Part shown: one piece after another, positions 1-10,618 of the stretch
Layout of the letters: each line of letters starts with the position of its first letter
How positions within the stretch are numbered: position 1 is the first letter of the stretch
From: Anomaloglossus baeobatrachus
Lineage: Eukaryota; Chordata; Amphibia; Anura; Aromobatidae
Direction of reading: 5' to 3'
Length of the DNA: 64,000 bases
NCBI RefSeq assembly: GCF_048569485.1
Contig: NC_134354.1
Location: forward strand, 88,016,142 to 88,080,141
The notes under the pieces: model-generated
Told to the model about the DNA's origin: nothing
Seen by the model: only the letters and a program-made list of their open reading frames with translations
Database searches by the model: none
Made by a program: the position numbers and the translations under genes

Positions 1-545
1 ACCGGCTCAGTGGTTACGTTCCAGGTTTCCCAGTGACGCTAACTGGGTTACCATTTGGTTTGTTGTGTCTCTACACACGTGACCATTTTAGTTGCGTTTC
101 CTTTGGTTTAGATGTGTCCATACCCACTCACTCCTGACAGCAGGGAAAGCAGCCTTAATTATCAGCATAAAAAATGATGCTCAAGCGCCGATGGGCGGAG
201 CTACAGACCTTTTATAGCCACCACCCAGGACCAGGCCGCATGACACGTGGTAATGGCATCAGCTTTAACTATACAGGAGCTGCCACGTCATTGCTGACAT
301 CATGATGACCAATCAGCGGCTGCCACTTCATTGCTGATGGCACTGATGACCAATCAGTGACCGCCTTGTCATCCATGACATCACGCACATGCTCAGTATG
401 GTTGCATGAGCACTTAGGCTCAGGATGGTACAAAACTCTAGCAACCTGATACCTCAAGCGACGGCCAGGTGGCGTTGCAGAGTTAACCCACCCCAATGTG
501 GGAGACAATGATGGGACTAGGTCGGTTCAAGGCACAACTGTAACA
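1..545. repeat. Palindromic module P0, right half only
   Basis: The window opens inside a copy of the 1.25-kb palindrome. The visible part matches the centre and right arm of the next copy (2,162-2,706) and ends with the same GTAACA terminus. The inward TATA and CCAAT motifs of the right arm are present near 210-360. Confidence 0.8.
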
Positions 546-1456
546 TTACCACCCCCCGTCTAGGGCCCCCCCCATTCCGGCGCTCGAAAGCTGCTACCCA
601 GGACCGATGTTCGGGCCAAAAGCCCCCCAGTCCACCGCATATCGCATATGGTGCAGGTTGGTGAGCAGCTAAAAGGACTGACAAGCAGAGGTCTCAGGAG
701 AGGCAGGGAATGCAATGGAAACTGCGGCAGTGCAATGCATTTTGGGCCCAGTGCAGACACAGAGTGCCCAGGGAGACACCTGGTGCACCAAGGATCTGTT
801 CAGACTGATACTGGAGAGTCCCTTGGGAAGCCAGTAAATGTAACTTTAAACTTTACATTCCTAACCGACTATATATTTGTAGAAGTAATATTGAGACGTG
901 ATTAGGTAGTTGTGGCCAAACAAGTACTGGTAATGACAATCAGTCCAAGACATGGAAGAGTCCTTTAGGCGAAGACCACATCATTATGTACTAATACCTA
1001 TGACAATAAAGAAGTAGTGTAGTTCAGGTAAATAAAAAATGGATGTTTCATAACTACATATTACACCTGTTGTAATATAAGCAGACCTCACATGTACAGT
1101 TTGCGTGATAAACATTCCAGCTATTTTGTCTAAATTAGGAGCAAATTGATTGAAAATGACTTCTACTTAGAATGGTAGAAAAGACACCTATCTTGGCGAT
1201 GGATAGGACAGCTAGAGGGGTTATGGAGGAGGCTGTTAAATTTTTTGATAGGTGTAATTTCACCAATTTGCTGATAATTTATGGAAAGTAGATGCACAGT
1301 GCATTTGCTTCTGATGCATGTTTTGAAATGTGTTGTCATGGGTGAAATTTGACCATGTTACATTTTTCTACAGGTCCTTTAGCATGGATAACTTTCCAGG
1401 GTCCAGATTTGGCCAGACTTTTAACGTTCATTCAAAAAACTTTATATGCCCGACGG
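546..1456. repeat. Array spacer block S1
   Basis: Spacer of about 0.9 kb between palindromes. It opens with a C-rich stretch, then the block near 650-890 (GGTTGGTGAGCAGCTAAA...) that also occurs at about 10,396, 14,281 and 21,937, then an AT-rich block (GTAATATTGAGACGTGATTA...) and a block around 1,180-1,300. It matches 2,707-3,609 almost base for base. The 85-aa frame at 648-905 recurs in each copy but resembles no protein I know. Confidence 0.75.
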
Positions 1457-1639
1457 TGTTACGATTGTGCTTCTTCGAACCAGCTTAGTCCCGTCATTGA
1501 CTCCCACATTGGGGTCGGTGAACTCTGCAGCGCCAACTGGCCGTCGCTTGAGGCATCAGGTTGCTAAAGTTTTGTACCATCCTAAACCTAAGTGCTCATG
1601 CAACCATACTGAGCATGTGCGTGATGTCATGGATGACAA

Positions 1640-1800
1640 AACGGTCACTGATTGGTCATCAGTGCCATCAGCAATGAAGTGGCAGCCGCTGATTGGTCAT
1701 CATGATGTCAACAATGACGTGGCAGCTTCTGTATGGTTACAGCCGACGCCATTACCATATGCCATGCGGCCTGGTCCTGGGTGGTGGCTATAAAAGGTCT
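1640..1800 (+). promoter_or_regulatory. Pol II promoter-like cluster, left arm of P1
   Basis: Two ATTGG (reverse CCAAT) boxes at 1,651-1,655 and 1,692-1,696, a CRE-like TGACGT at 1,715-1,720 and a canonical TATA box (TATAAAAG, 1,789-1,796) lie in the order and spacing of a metazoan Pol II core promoter. The cluster faces the palindrome centre. It is conserved in P2 and P3. Activity is inference. Confidence 0.5.
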
Positions 1801-2369
1801 GTAGCTCCGCCCATCGGCGCACGAGCGTCATTTTGTATGCTGACAGTAAAGGCTGCTTTCCCTGCTGATGGAGTGAGAGGGTTCCAATGCCATTTTAGTC
1901 TGCAATGTTTGTGGCAGATCTGTGTATGTATGTTAGTGTGAATCTGAATTTAGGGCAGGCGCCGGTACCAGGTTTTCGTATCTAGGTACAAGCTGTGTCT
2001 CGGCACGGTGAGGGATTAGGGTCCTTCCGGACAAGACGTGCCCCCTACGCACACGCCCCGTCTGCAGTGGCAGACATGTGTGTATGTGTGTGCCAGCTTT
2101 GGGTACCCAGTGACGCTAACTGGGTGACCTTCACGGTCTGACGTGCCCCTGTACGCATGTGACCGGCTCAGTGGTTACGTTCCAGGTTTCCCAGTGACGC
2201 TAACTGGGTTACCATTTGGTTTGTTGTGTCTCTACACACGTGACCATTTTAGTTGCGTTTCCTTTGGTTTAGATGTGTCCATACCCACTCACTCCTGACA
2301 GCAGGGAAAGCAGCCTTAATTATCAGCATAAAAAATGATGCTCGCGCACCGATGTGTGGAGCTACAGAC

Positions 2370-2520
2370 CTTTTATAGCCACCACCCAGGACCAGGCCAC
2401 ATGGCATGTGGTAATGGCGTCAGCTTTAACCATACAGGAGCTGCCACGTCATTGCTGACATCATGATGACCAATCAGCGGCTGCCACTTCATTGCTGATG
2501 GCACTGATGACCAATCAGTG
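2370..2520 (-). promoter_or_regulatory. Pol II promoter-like cluster, right arm of P1
   Basis: This is the mirror image of the left-arm cluster. The minus-strand TATA box is at 2,370-2,377 and CCAAT boxes are at 2,470-2,474 and 2,511-2,515, pointing leftward to the centre. With the left arm it would give convergent transcription across about 570 bp. Confidence 0.5.
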
Positions 2521-2706
2521 ACCACCTTGTCATCCATGACATCACGGCCATGCTCAGTATGGTTGCATGAGCACTTAGGCTCAGGATGGTACAAAACTCT
2601 AGCAACCTGATACCTCAAGCGACGGCCAGGTGGCGTTGCAGAGTTAACCCACCCCAATGTGGGAGTCAATGATGGGACTAGGTCGGTTCGAGGCACAACT
2701 GTAACA

Positions 2707-3609
2707 TTTCCCCCCCCGTCTAGGGCCCCCCCCATTCCGGCGCTCAAAAGCTGCTACCCAGGACCGATGTTCGGGCCAAAACCCCCCCAGTACACCGCAT
2801 ATGGTGCAGGTTGGTGAGCAGCTAAAAGGACTGACAAGCAGAGGTCTCAGGAGAGGCAGGGAATGCAATGGAAACTGCGGCAGTGCAATGCATTTTGGGC
2901 CCAGTGCAGACACAGAGTGCCCAGGGAGACACCTGGTGCACCAAGGATCTGTTCAGACTGATACTGGAGAGTCCCTTGGGAAGCCAGGAAATGTAACTTT
3001 AAACTTTACATTCCTAACCGACTATATATTTGTAGAAGTAATATTGAGACGTGATTAGGTAGTTGTGGCCAAACAAGTACTGGTAATGACAATCAGTCCA
3101 AGACATGGAAGAGTCCTTTAGGCGAAGACCACATCATTATGTACTAATACCTACGACAATAAAGAAGTAGTGTAGTTCAGGTAAATAAAAAATGGATGTT
3201 TCATAACTACATATTACACCTGTTGTAATATTAGCAGACCTCACATGTACAGTTTGCGTGATAAACATTCCAGCTATTTTGTCTAAATTAGGAGCAAATT
3301 GATTGAAAATGACTTCTACTTAGAATGGTAGAAAAGAAACCTATCTTGGCGATGGATAGGACAGCTAGAGGGGTTATGGAGGAGGCTGTTAAATTTTTTG
3401 ATAGGTGTAATTTCACCAATTTGCTGATAATTTATGGAAAGTAGATGCACAGTGCATTTGCTTCTGATGCATGTTTTGAAATGTGTTGTCATGGGTCAAA
3501 TTTGACCATGTTACATTTTTCTACAGGTCTTTTAGCATGGATAACTTTCCAGGGTCCAGATTTGGCCAGACTTTTAACGTTCATTCAAAAAACTTTATAT
3601 GCCCGACTG
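2707..3609. repeat. Array spacer block S2
   Basis: Near-identical copy of S1, 903 bp. The sequence CATTATGTACTAATACCTACG near 3,135-3,156 is the intact target site into which the Tc1-like element at 5,297 inserted in the neighbouring copy. Confidence 0.8.
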
Positions 3610-4858
3610 TGTTACGATTGTGCTTCTTCGAACCAGCTTAGTCCCGTCATTGACTCCCACATTGGGGTCGGTGAACTCTGCAGCGCCAACTGGCCGTCGC
3701 TTGAGGCATCAGGTTGCTAACGTTTTGTACCATCCTAAACCTAAGTGCTCATGCAACCATACTGAGCATGTGCGTGATGTCATGGATGACAAAACGGTCA
3801 CTGATTGGTCATCAGTGCCATCAGCAATGAAGTGGCAGCCGCTGATTGGTCATCATGATGTCAACAATGACGTGGCAGCTTCTGTATGGTTACAGCCGAC
3901 GCCATTACCATATGCCATGCGGCCTGGTCCTGGGTGGTGGCTATAAAAAGTCTGTAGCTCCGCCCATCGGCGCATGAGCGTCATTTTGTATGCTGACAGT
4001 AAAGGCTGCTTTCCCTGCTGATGGAGTGAGTGGGTTCCAGTGCCATTTTAGTCTGCAATGTTTGTGGCAGATCTGTGTATGTATGTTAGTGTGAATCTGA
4101 ATTTAGGGCAGGCGCCGGTACCAGGTATTCGTATCTAGGTACAAGCTGTGTCTCGGCACGGTGAGGGATTAGGGTCCTTCCGGACAAGACGTGCCCCCTA
4201 CGCACACGCCCCGTCTGCAGTGGCAGACATGTGTGTATGTGTGTGCAAGCTTTGGGTACCCAGTGACGCTATCTGGGTGACCTTCACGGTCTGACGTGCC
4301 CCTGTACGCATGTGCCTGGCTCAGTGGTTACATTCCAGGTTTCCCAGTGACGCTAACTGGGTTACCATTTGGTTTGTTGTGTCTCTACACACGTGACCAT
4401 TTTAGTTGCGTTTCCTTTGGTTTAGATGTGTCCATACCCACTCACTCCTGACAGCAGGGAAAGCAGCCTTAATTATCAGCATAAAAAATGATGCTCGTGC
4501 GCCGATGTGTAGAGCTACAGACCTTTTATAGCCACCACCCAGGACCAGGCCGCATGGCATGTGGTAATGGCGTCAGCTTTAACCATACAGGAGCTGCCAC
4601 GTCATTGCTGACATCATGATGACCAATCAGCGGCTGCCACTTCATTGCTGATGGCACTGATGACCGATCAGTGACCACCTTGTCATCCATGACATCACGG
4701 CCATGCTCAGTATGGTTGCATGAGCACTTAGGCTCTGGTGGTACAAAACTCTAGCAACCTGATACCTCAAGCGACGGCCAGGTGGCGTTGCAGAGTTAAC
4801 CCACCCCAATGTGGGAGTCAATGATGGGACTAGGTCGGTTCGAGGCACAACTGTAACA
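3610..4858. repeat. Palindromic module P2 (complete)
   Basis: Second full palindrome, 1,249 bp, same TGTTAC...GTAACA ends and same TATA/CCAAT clusters (left TATA near 3,942; right TATA near 4,525). It differs from P1 by scattered substitutions and small length changes. Confidence 0.8.
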
Positions 4859-5473
4859 TTACCACCCCCCGTCTAGGGCCCCCCCCGTTCCGGCGCTCGA
4901 AAGCTGCTACCCAGGACCGATGTTCGGGCCAAAACCCCCCCAGTCTATCGCATATGGTGCAGGTTGGTGAGCAGCTAAAAGGACTGACAAGCAGAGGTCT
5001 CAGGAGAGGCAGGGAATGCAATGGAAACTGCGGCAGTGCAATGCATTTTGGGCCCAGTGCAGACACAGAGTGCCCAGGGAGACACCTGGTTCACCAAGGA
5101 TCTGTTCAGACTGATACTGGAGAGTCCCTTGGGAAGCCAGGAAATGTAACTTTAAACTTTACATTCCTGACCGACTATATATTTGTAGTAGTAATATTGA
5201 GACGTGATTAGGTAGTTGTGGCCAAACAAGTACTGGTAATGACAATCAGTCCAAGACATGGAATAGTCCTTTAGGCGAAGACCACATCATTATGTACAGT
5301 CATGGCCAAATGTTTTGAGAATGACACCAAAATTATATTTTCACATGATCTGTTGCCCTCTGGTTTTTAATTGTGTTTGTCTGATGTTTACATCACATAC
5401 AGAAATATAATGGCAATCATATTATGAGTACCAAAAGGTTATATTGACAGTTAAAATGAGTTAGTGCAGCAAG

Positions 5474-6512
5474 TCAATATTTGTAGTGTTGACCCTTCTT
5501 CTTCAGGACCTCTACAATTCTCCCTGGCATGCTCTCAATCAACTTCTGGACCAAATCCTGACTGATAGCTGTCCATTCTTGCATAAGCAATGCTTGCATT
5601 TTGCCAGAATATGTTGGTTTTTGGTTGTCCACCCGTCTCTTGATGATTGCCCACAAGTTCTCAATGAGATTAAGATCTGGGGAGTTTCCAGGCCATGGAC
5701 CCAAAATCTCTGTTTTGTTCCATGAGCCATTTTGTGATCACCTTTGCTGTATGGCAAGGTGCTCCATCATGCTGGAAAAGGCGTTGTTGGGCGCCAAACT
5801 GCTCTTGGACAGTTGGGAGAAGTTGCTCTTGGAGGACATTCTGGTACCATTCTTTATTCATGGCTGTGTTTTTAGGCAAGACTGTGAGTAAGCCGATTCC
5901 CTTGGCTGAGAAGCAACCCCACACATGAATCGTTTCAGGATCCTTAACAGTTGGCATGAGACAAGACTGCTGGTAGCGCTCATCTCTTCTTATTGCTGTT
6001 TTCCAGATGTCCCAAACAATCGAAAAGGGGATTCATCTGAGAAAATGACTTTACCCCAGTCCTCAGCAGTCCACTCCCTGTACCTTTTGCAGAATATCAG
6101 TCGGTCCCTTGTTTTTTCTGGAGAGAAGTGGCTTCTTTGCTGCCCTCCTTGAAACCAGGCCTTGCTCAAAGAGTCTCCGCCTCACAGTGCGTGCAGAAGC
6201 ACTCACACCAGCCTGCTGCCATTGCTGAACTAGCTCGGCACTGCTGGTAGTCCGATCCCGCAGCTGAAACAGTTTTAAGATACGGTCCTGGCGTTTGCTG
6301 GTCCTTCTTGGGTGCCCTGGAGCCTTTTAGGCAACAATGGAAGCTCTCTCCTTGAAGTTCTTGATGATGCGATAGATTGTTGACTGAGGTGCAATCTTTG
6401 TAGCTGCGATACTCTTCCCTGTTAGGCCATTTTTGTGCAGAGCAATGATGGCTGCACGTGTTTCTTTAGAGATAACTATGGTTAACTGAAGAGAAACAAT
6501 GATACCAAGCAC
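5474..6512 (-). pseudogene. Tc1-type transposase pseudogene
   Basis: The minus strand encodes a broken Tc1-family transposase, which cuts and pastes its own element through a DDE catalytic triad. The N-terminal helix-turn-helix part is readable at 6,327-6,512 (SKETRAAIIALHKNGLTGKS). The first catalytic aspartate (FSDES) is near 6,035. The second is in FQHDGAPCHTA near 5,768. The glutamate is in SPDLNLIENLW near 5,660. These parts lie in different frames, so at least two frameshifts separate them; one falls near 5,680-5,700, between the second aspartate and the glutamate. A stop follows the HTH segment near 6,330. The protein cannot be made as a whole, and the copy would depend on another source of transposase. 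Confidence 0.85.
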
Positions 6513-6647
6513 CAGCCTCTTTTTAACGTGTCCAGTGGTGTCATTCTTACTTAATCATGACTGATTGATCGCCAGCCCTGTTCTCATCAACACCCACACC
6601 TGTGTTAATGGAACAATCACTAAAACAATGTTAGCGGCTCCTTTTAA

Positions 6648-6731
6648 CCCTAGAACGCATACCTGGGGCCTCGCAGGTCTGCTAGGTCATTTGTTGTCTA
6701 TGGTAGATTGTTATGCTTGCGCATTCTAGGG
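6648..6731. mobile_element. 84-bp TTAA-flanked miniature element
   Basis: Left end CCCTAGAACGCATA and right end TGCGCATTCTAGGG are inverted copies, and both sides are flanked by TTAA (6,644-6,647 and 6,732-6,735). TTAA duplication with CCC-starting ends is the hallmark of piggyBac-type (or Kolobok-type) non-autonomous elements. It lies inside the Tc1-like element and so is younger than it. Confidence 0.75.
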
Positions 6732-7389
6732 TTAAGGCAGGAATGCAATGATGTTGAAATGTGTTTTGGAGGTTAAAGTTCATTTTCTTAGCCAATATTG
6801 ACTTTCCAAGTAATTGCTGTAAGCTGATCACTCTTTATGACATTCTGGAGTATATGCAAATTGCCATTAGAAATACTTAAGCAGTAGACTTTGTAAAAAA
6901 TTAATATTTGTAGCATTCTCAAAACGTTTGGCCATGACTGTACTAATACCTACGACAATAAAGAAGTAGTGTAGTTCAGATAAATAAAAAATGGATGTTT
7001 CATAACTACATATTACACCTGTTGTAATATAAGCAGACCTCACATGTACAGTTTGCGTGATAAACATTCCAGCTATTTTGTCTAAATTAGGAGCAAATTG
7101 ATTGAAAATGACTTCTACTTAGAATGGTAGAAAAGACACCTATCTTGGCGATGGATAGGACAGCTAGAGGGGTTATGGAGGAGGCTGTTAAATTTTTTGA
7201 TAGGTGTAATTTCACCAATTTGCTGATATTTTATGGAAAGTAGATTCTCATGCATGTTTTATGTTTTGTCATGGGTCAAACTTGACCATGTTACATTCTT
7301 CTACAGGTCCTTTAGCATGGATAACTTTCCAGGGTCCAGATTTGGCCAGACTTTTAACGTTCATTCGAAAAACTTTATATGCCCGACTG

Positions 7390-8636
7390 TGTTATGATTG
7401 TGCTTCGAACCGGCTTAGTTCCGTCATTGACTCCCACATTGGGGTCGGTTAACTCTGCAGCGCCAACTGGCCGTCGCTTGAGGCATCAGGTTGCTAAAGT
7501 TTTGTACCATCCTGAGCCTAAGTGCTCATGCAACCATACTGAGCATGTGTGTGATGTCATGGATGACAAGGCGGTCTCTGATTGGTCATCAGTGCCATCA
7601 GCAATAAAGTGGCAGCCGCTGATTGGTCATCATGATGTCAGCAATGACGTGGCAGCTTCTGTATGGTTACAGCCGACGCCATTACCAAATGCCATGCGGC
7701 CTGGTCCTGGGTGGTGGCTATAAAAGGTCTGTAGCTCCGCCCATCGTCGCCCAAACGTCATTTTGTATGCTGACAGTGAAGGCTGCTTTCCCTGCTGAAG
7801 GAGTGAGTGGGTTCCAGTGCCATTTTAGTCTGCAATGTTTGTGGCAGATCTGTGTATGTATGTTAGTGTGAATCTGAATTTAGGGCAGGCGCCGGTACCA
7901 GGTATTTGTATCTAGGTACAAGCTGTGTCTCGGCACGGTGATAGATTAGGGTCCTTCCAGACAAGACGTGCCCCCTACGCACACGCCCCGTCTGCAGTGG
8001 TAGACATGTGTGTATGTGTGTGCCAGCTTTGGGTACCCAGTGACGCTAACTGGGTGACCTTCACGGTCTGACGTGCCCCTGTACGCACGTGACCGGCTCA
8101 GTGGTTACGTTCCAGGTTTCCCAGTGACACTAACTGGGTTTCCATTTGGTTTGTTGTGTCTCTACACACGTGACCATTTTAGTTGCGTTTCCTTTGGTTT
8201 AGATGTGTCCATACCCACTCACTCCTGACAGCAGGGAAAGCAGCCTTAATTATCAGCATACAAAATGACGCTCAAGCGCCGATGGGCGGAGCTACAGACT
8301 TTTTATAGCCACCACCCAGGACCAGGCCGCATGGCATGTGGTAATGGCATCAGCTTTAACCATACAGGAGCTGCCACGTCATTGCTGATATCATGATAAC
8401 CAATCAGCGGCTGCCACTTCATTGCTGATGGCACTGATGACCAATCAGTGACTGCCTTGTCATCCAAGACATCACTCACATGCTCAGTATGGTTGCATGA
8501 GCACTTAGGCTCAGGATGGTACAAAACTCTAGCAACCTGATGCCTCAAGCGACGGCCAGGTGGCGTTGCAGAGTTAACCCACCCCAATGTGGGAGTCAAT
8601 GATGGGACTAGGCCAAATCGAGGCACAACTGTAACA
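7390..8636. repeat. Palindromic module P3 (complete)
   Basis: Third full palindrome, 1,247 bp, same ends and inward TATA/CCAAT clusters (left TATA near 7,720, right near 8,302). Slightly more diverged from P1 and P2 than they are from each other. Confidence 0.8.
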
Positions 8637-9690
8637 TCACCCCCCCCCCCCGTCTAGGGCCCCCCCATTCCGGCGCTCGAAAGCTGCTACCCAGGACCGA
8701 TGTTCGGGCCAAAACCACCCCAGTCCACCGCATATCGCATATGGTGCAGGTTGGTGAGCAGCTAAAAGGACTGACAGGCAGAGGTCTCAGGAGAGGCAGG
8801 GAATGCAATGGAAACTGCGGCAGTGCAATGCATTTTGTGCCCAGTGCAGACACAGAGTGCCCAGGGAGACACCTGGTGCACCAAGGATCTGTTCAAACTG
8901 ATACTGGAGAGTCCCTTGGGAAGCCAGGAAATGTAACTTTAAACTTTACATTCCTAACCGACTATATATTTGTAGAAGTAATATTGAGACGAGATTAGGT
9001 AGTTGTGGCCAAACAAGTACTGGTAATGACAATCAGTCCAAGACATGGAAGAGTCCTTTAGGCGAAGACCACATCATTATGTACTAATACCTACGACAAT
9101 AAAGAAGTAGTGTAGTTCAGATAAATAAATGGATGTTTCATAACTACATATTACACCTGTTGTAATATAAGCAGACCTCACATGTACAGTTTGCGTGATA
9201 AACATTCCAGCTATTTTGTCTAAATTAGGAGCAATTGATTGAAAATGACTTCTACTTAGAATGGTAGAAAAGACACCTATCTTGACGATGGATAGGACAG
9301 CTAGAGGGGTTATGGAGGAGGCTGTTAAATTTTTTGATAGGTGTAATTTCACCAATTTGCTGATAATTTATGGAAAGTTGATGATCAGTGCATTTGATTC
9401 TGATGCATGTTTTGAAAGGTGTTGTCATGGGTCAAATTTGACCATGTTACATCTTCTACAGGTCCTTTAGCATGGATAAGTTTCCAGGCTCCAGACTTGG
9501 CCAGACTTTTAACGTTCATTCATAAAACGTTATATGCCTGACTGACTATCCTTTTTAAAAGTAATATAAATACATAATTAGGTAACTGTGGCCTTCTAAG
9601 TACTATTAATGACACCCAGTCCAAAAGATGTTTGGGTCATATAGGTGAAGAGCACATCATTATGTACTATGTAACATGGTAGAAGGTGTG
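8637..9690. repeat. Array spacer block S4 and transition to older units
   Basis: 8,637-9,535 matches the other spacers. Where a palindrome would be expected (after TTATATGCCTGACTG near 9,540) the sequence continues into TAAAAGTAATATAAATACAT, a diverged relative of the AT-rich spacer block. This copy therefore never had the palindrome or lost it. Confidence 0.65.
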
Positions 9691-10618
9691 TTTTATGAAA
9701 GGGGTGTAAGCCTAATTATCTGCTCCAAGACTTGTAGTGCCCCAAGTCTTGTTGGGGCGTTCCAGGGACAGGTATTATGGCTAGCCAGAGAGATAGGTGG
9801 GTCTGGCTATCCACATATCTCTGCCCTTGGGTGTGTCTTAGGCTTTTAAAATTGTGTCAGTTTGTTTGGCACATGGTCTGTAATTGAACGCATGAGAGGG
9901 GTTGTATATGCTGACTATGGTCTTTTTGCGAGGTGCCTTGATGCTGGGACATACTGGACTGACACTAAAGTGCCATGGGGAAAATGCATGTTGCTTTCCT
10001 GTATTGAAATGCCTTTTATTTCCAATACTGGAGGAAAGCTTTATGCAGTTTAAATAAAGCAGCCTAATTGTATTCAAAGTTCCTCCAGTGCCTACCTCAA
10101 TGCAAATGAGAAGCAAAAAGAGGGAGTACCCCATCACATATGTTGCTTGAGTACAAGTAGAGTTCCAGGAGGCACGTCTTGCGGTTGCACTGTTGTTTGC
10201 GGTGGGTAGGCGTCTCCACGAATATTCTTCCATGCTGTGTGCAACTTTTGCTTTTGAATCGGCGGGTACATGAAGACTCCTTGAGTAGTGCGGAGCTGTG
10301 TGAGCAGCGCGGCAGATGACCCGGGAACAATTGATGGAGCTTTGGCGGAGGCAGTGCAGGTGGACGACATCAAGGTGCTGAGGAGCCAGTTTTTGCAGGT
10401 TGGTGAGCAGCTAAAAGGGCTGACAGGCAGAGGTCTCAGGAGAGCCAGGGAGGGCAATGGGAACTGCGGCAGTTAAATGCCTTGGGGGCCCAGTGCAGAC
10501 ACAGAGTGCCCAGGGAGACACCTGGTGCACCAAGGATCTGTGCAGACTGATACTGGAGAGTTCCCTTGGGAATCCAGGAAATGTAACTTTAAACTTTACA
10601 TGCCTGACCAACTATATA
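9691..10618 (+). repeat. LTR-like block plus leader, older unit 1
   Basis: A block that recurs at about 13,540 and 21,280. It has a TATA-like TTTTAAAATTG near 9,844, an AATAAA polyadenylation signal near 10,053 and a TGTAGTGCC...CATCACA frame of about 400 bp (about 9,732-10,137). It is followed by a leader that may derive from a gag 5' end; a 62-aa frame at 10,288-10,476 has no recognisable motif. I read it as a solo-LTR-like fossil captured into the array unit. It is broken, and I could not confirm a primer-binding site. Confidence 0.4.

Larger units (their letters stand above)
1457..2706. repeat. Palindromic module P1 (complete, 1,250 bp)
   Basis: The left end begins TGTTACGATTGTGC and the right end finishes GGCACAACTGTAACA, its near reverse complement. 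The arms stay complementary for about 400 bp (1,457-1,860 against 2,300-2,706). The unpaired centre (about 1,870-2,290) holds two copies of a small stem-loop, CCCAGTGACGCTAACTGGG, near 2,107 and 2,190. It could be a foldback-type DNA element with long inverted repeats, or two inverted LTR-like units fused head to head; TG...CA ends and internal TATA boxes suit the second view. No open frame explains its conservation. Confidence 0.8.
5297..6940 (-). mobile_element. Tc1/mariner-type DNA transposon (copy 1, 1,644 bp)
   Basis: Both ends carry an inverted repeat beginning CAGTCATGGCCAAA and continuing about 27 bp with one early mismatch (TGTTTTGAGAATG against CGTTTTGAGAATG). A TA dinucleotide flanks each end, the target duplication of this superfamily. 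The sibling spacer S2 shows the uninterrupted target. A decayed transposase lies on the minus strand. A smaller TTAA-flanked element sits inside at 6,648-6,731. Confidence 0.93.
4859..7389. repeat. Array spacer block S3, interrupted by a Tc1-like element
   Basis: The spacer halves 4,859-5,296 and 6,941-7,389 together match S2 in order; the 1,644 bp between them is the transposon. The duplicated TA lies at 5,295-5,296 and 6,941-6,942. Confidence 0.8.

Noticed and set aside
2686-2696. GGTTCGAGGCA resembling a tRNA-type B box
   Set aside because: No matching A box at proper distance and no cloverleaf; probably chance.
1-8636. CRISPR or immune-type repeat array
   Set aside because: Units are kilobase-sized with transposon structure; the rest of the window is clearly animal nuclear DNA.
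269-8998. Recurrent frames of 79-124 aa in the 2.15-kb array (for example those containing CSCNHTEHVRDVMDD)
   Set aside because: They occur on opposite strands of the palindrome arms, shift length between copies and resemble no protein; conservation is of the DNA repeat.
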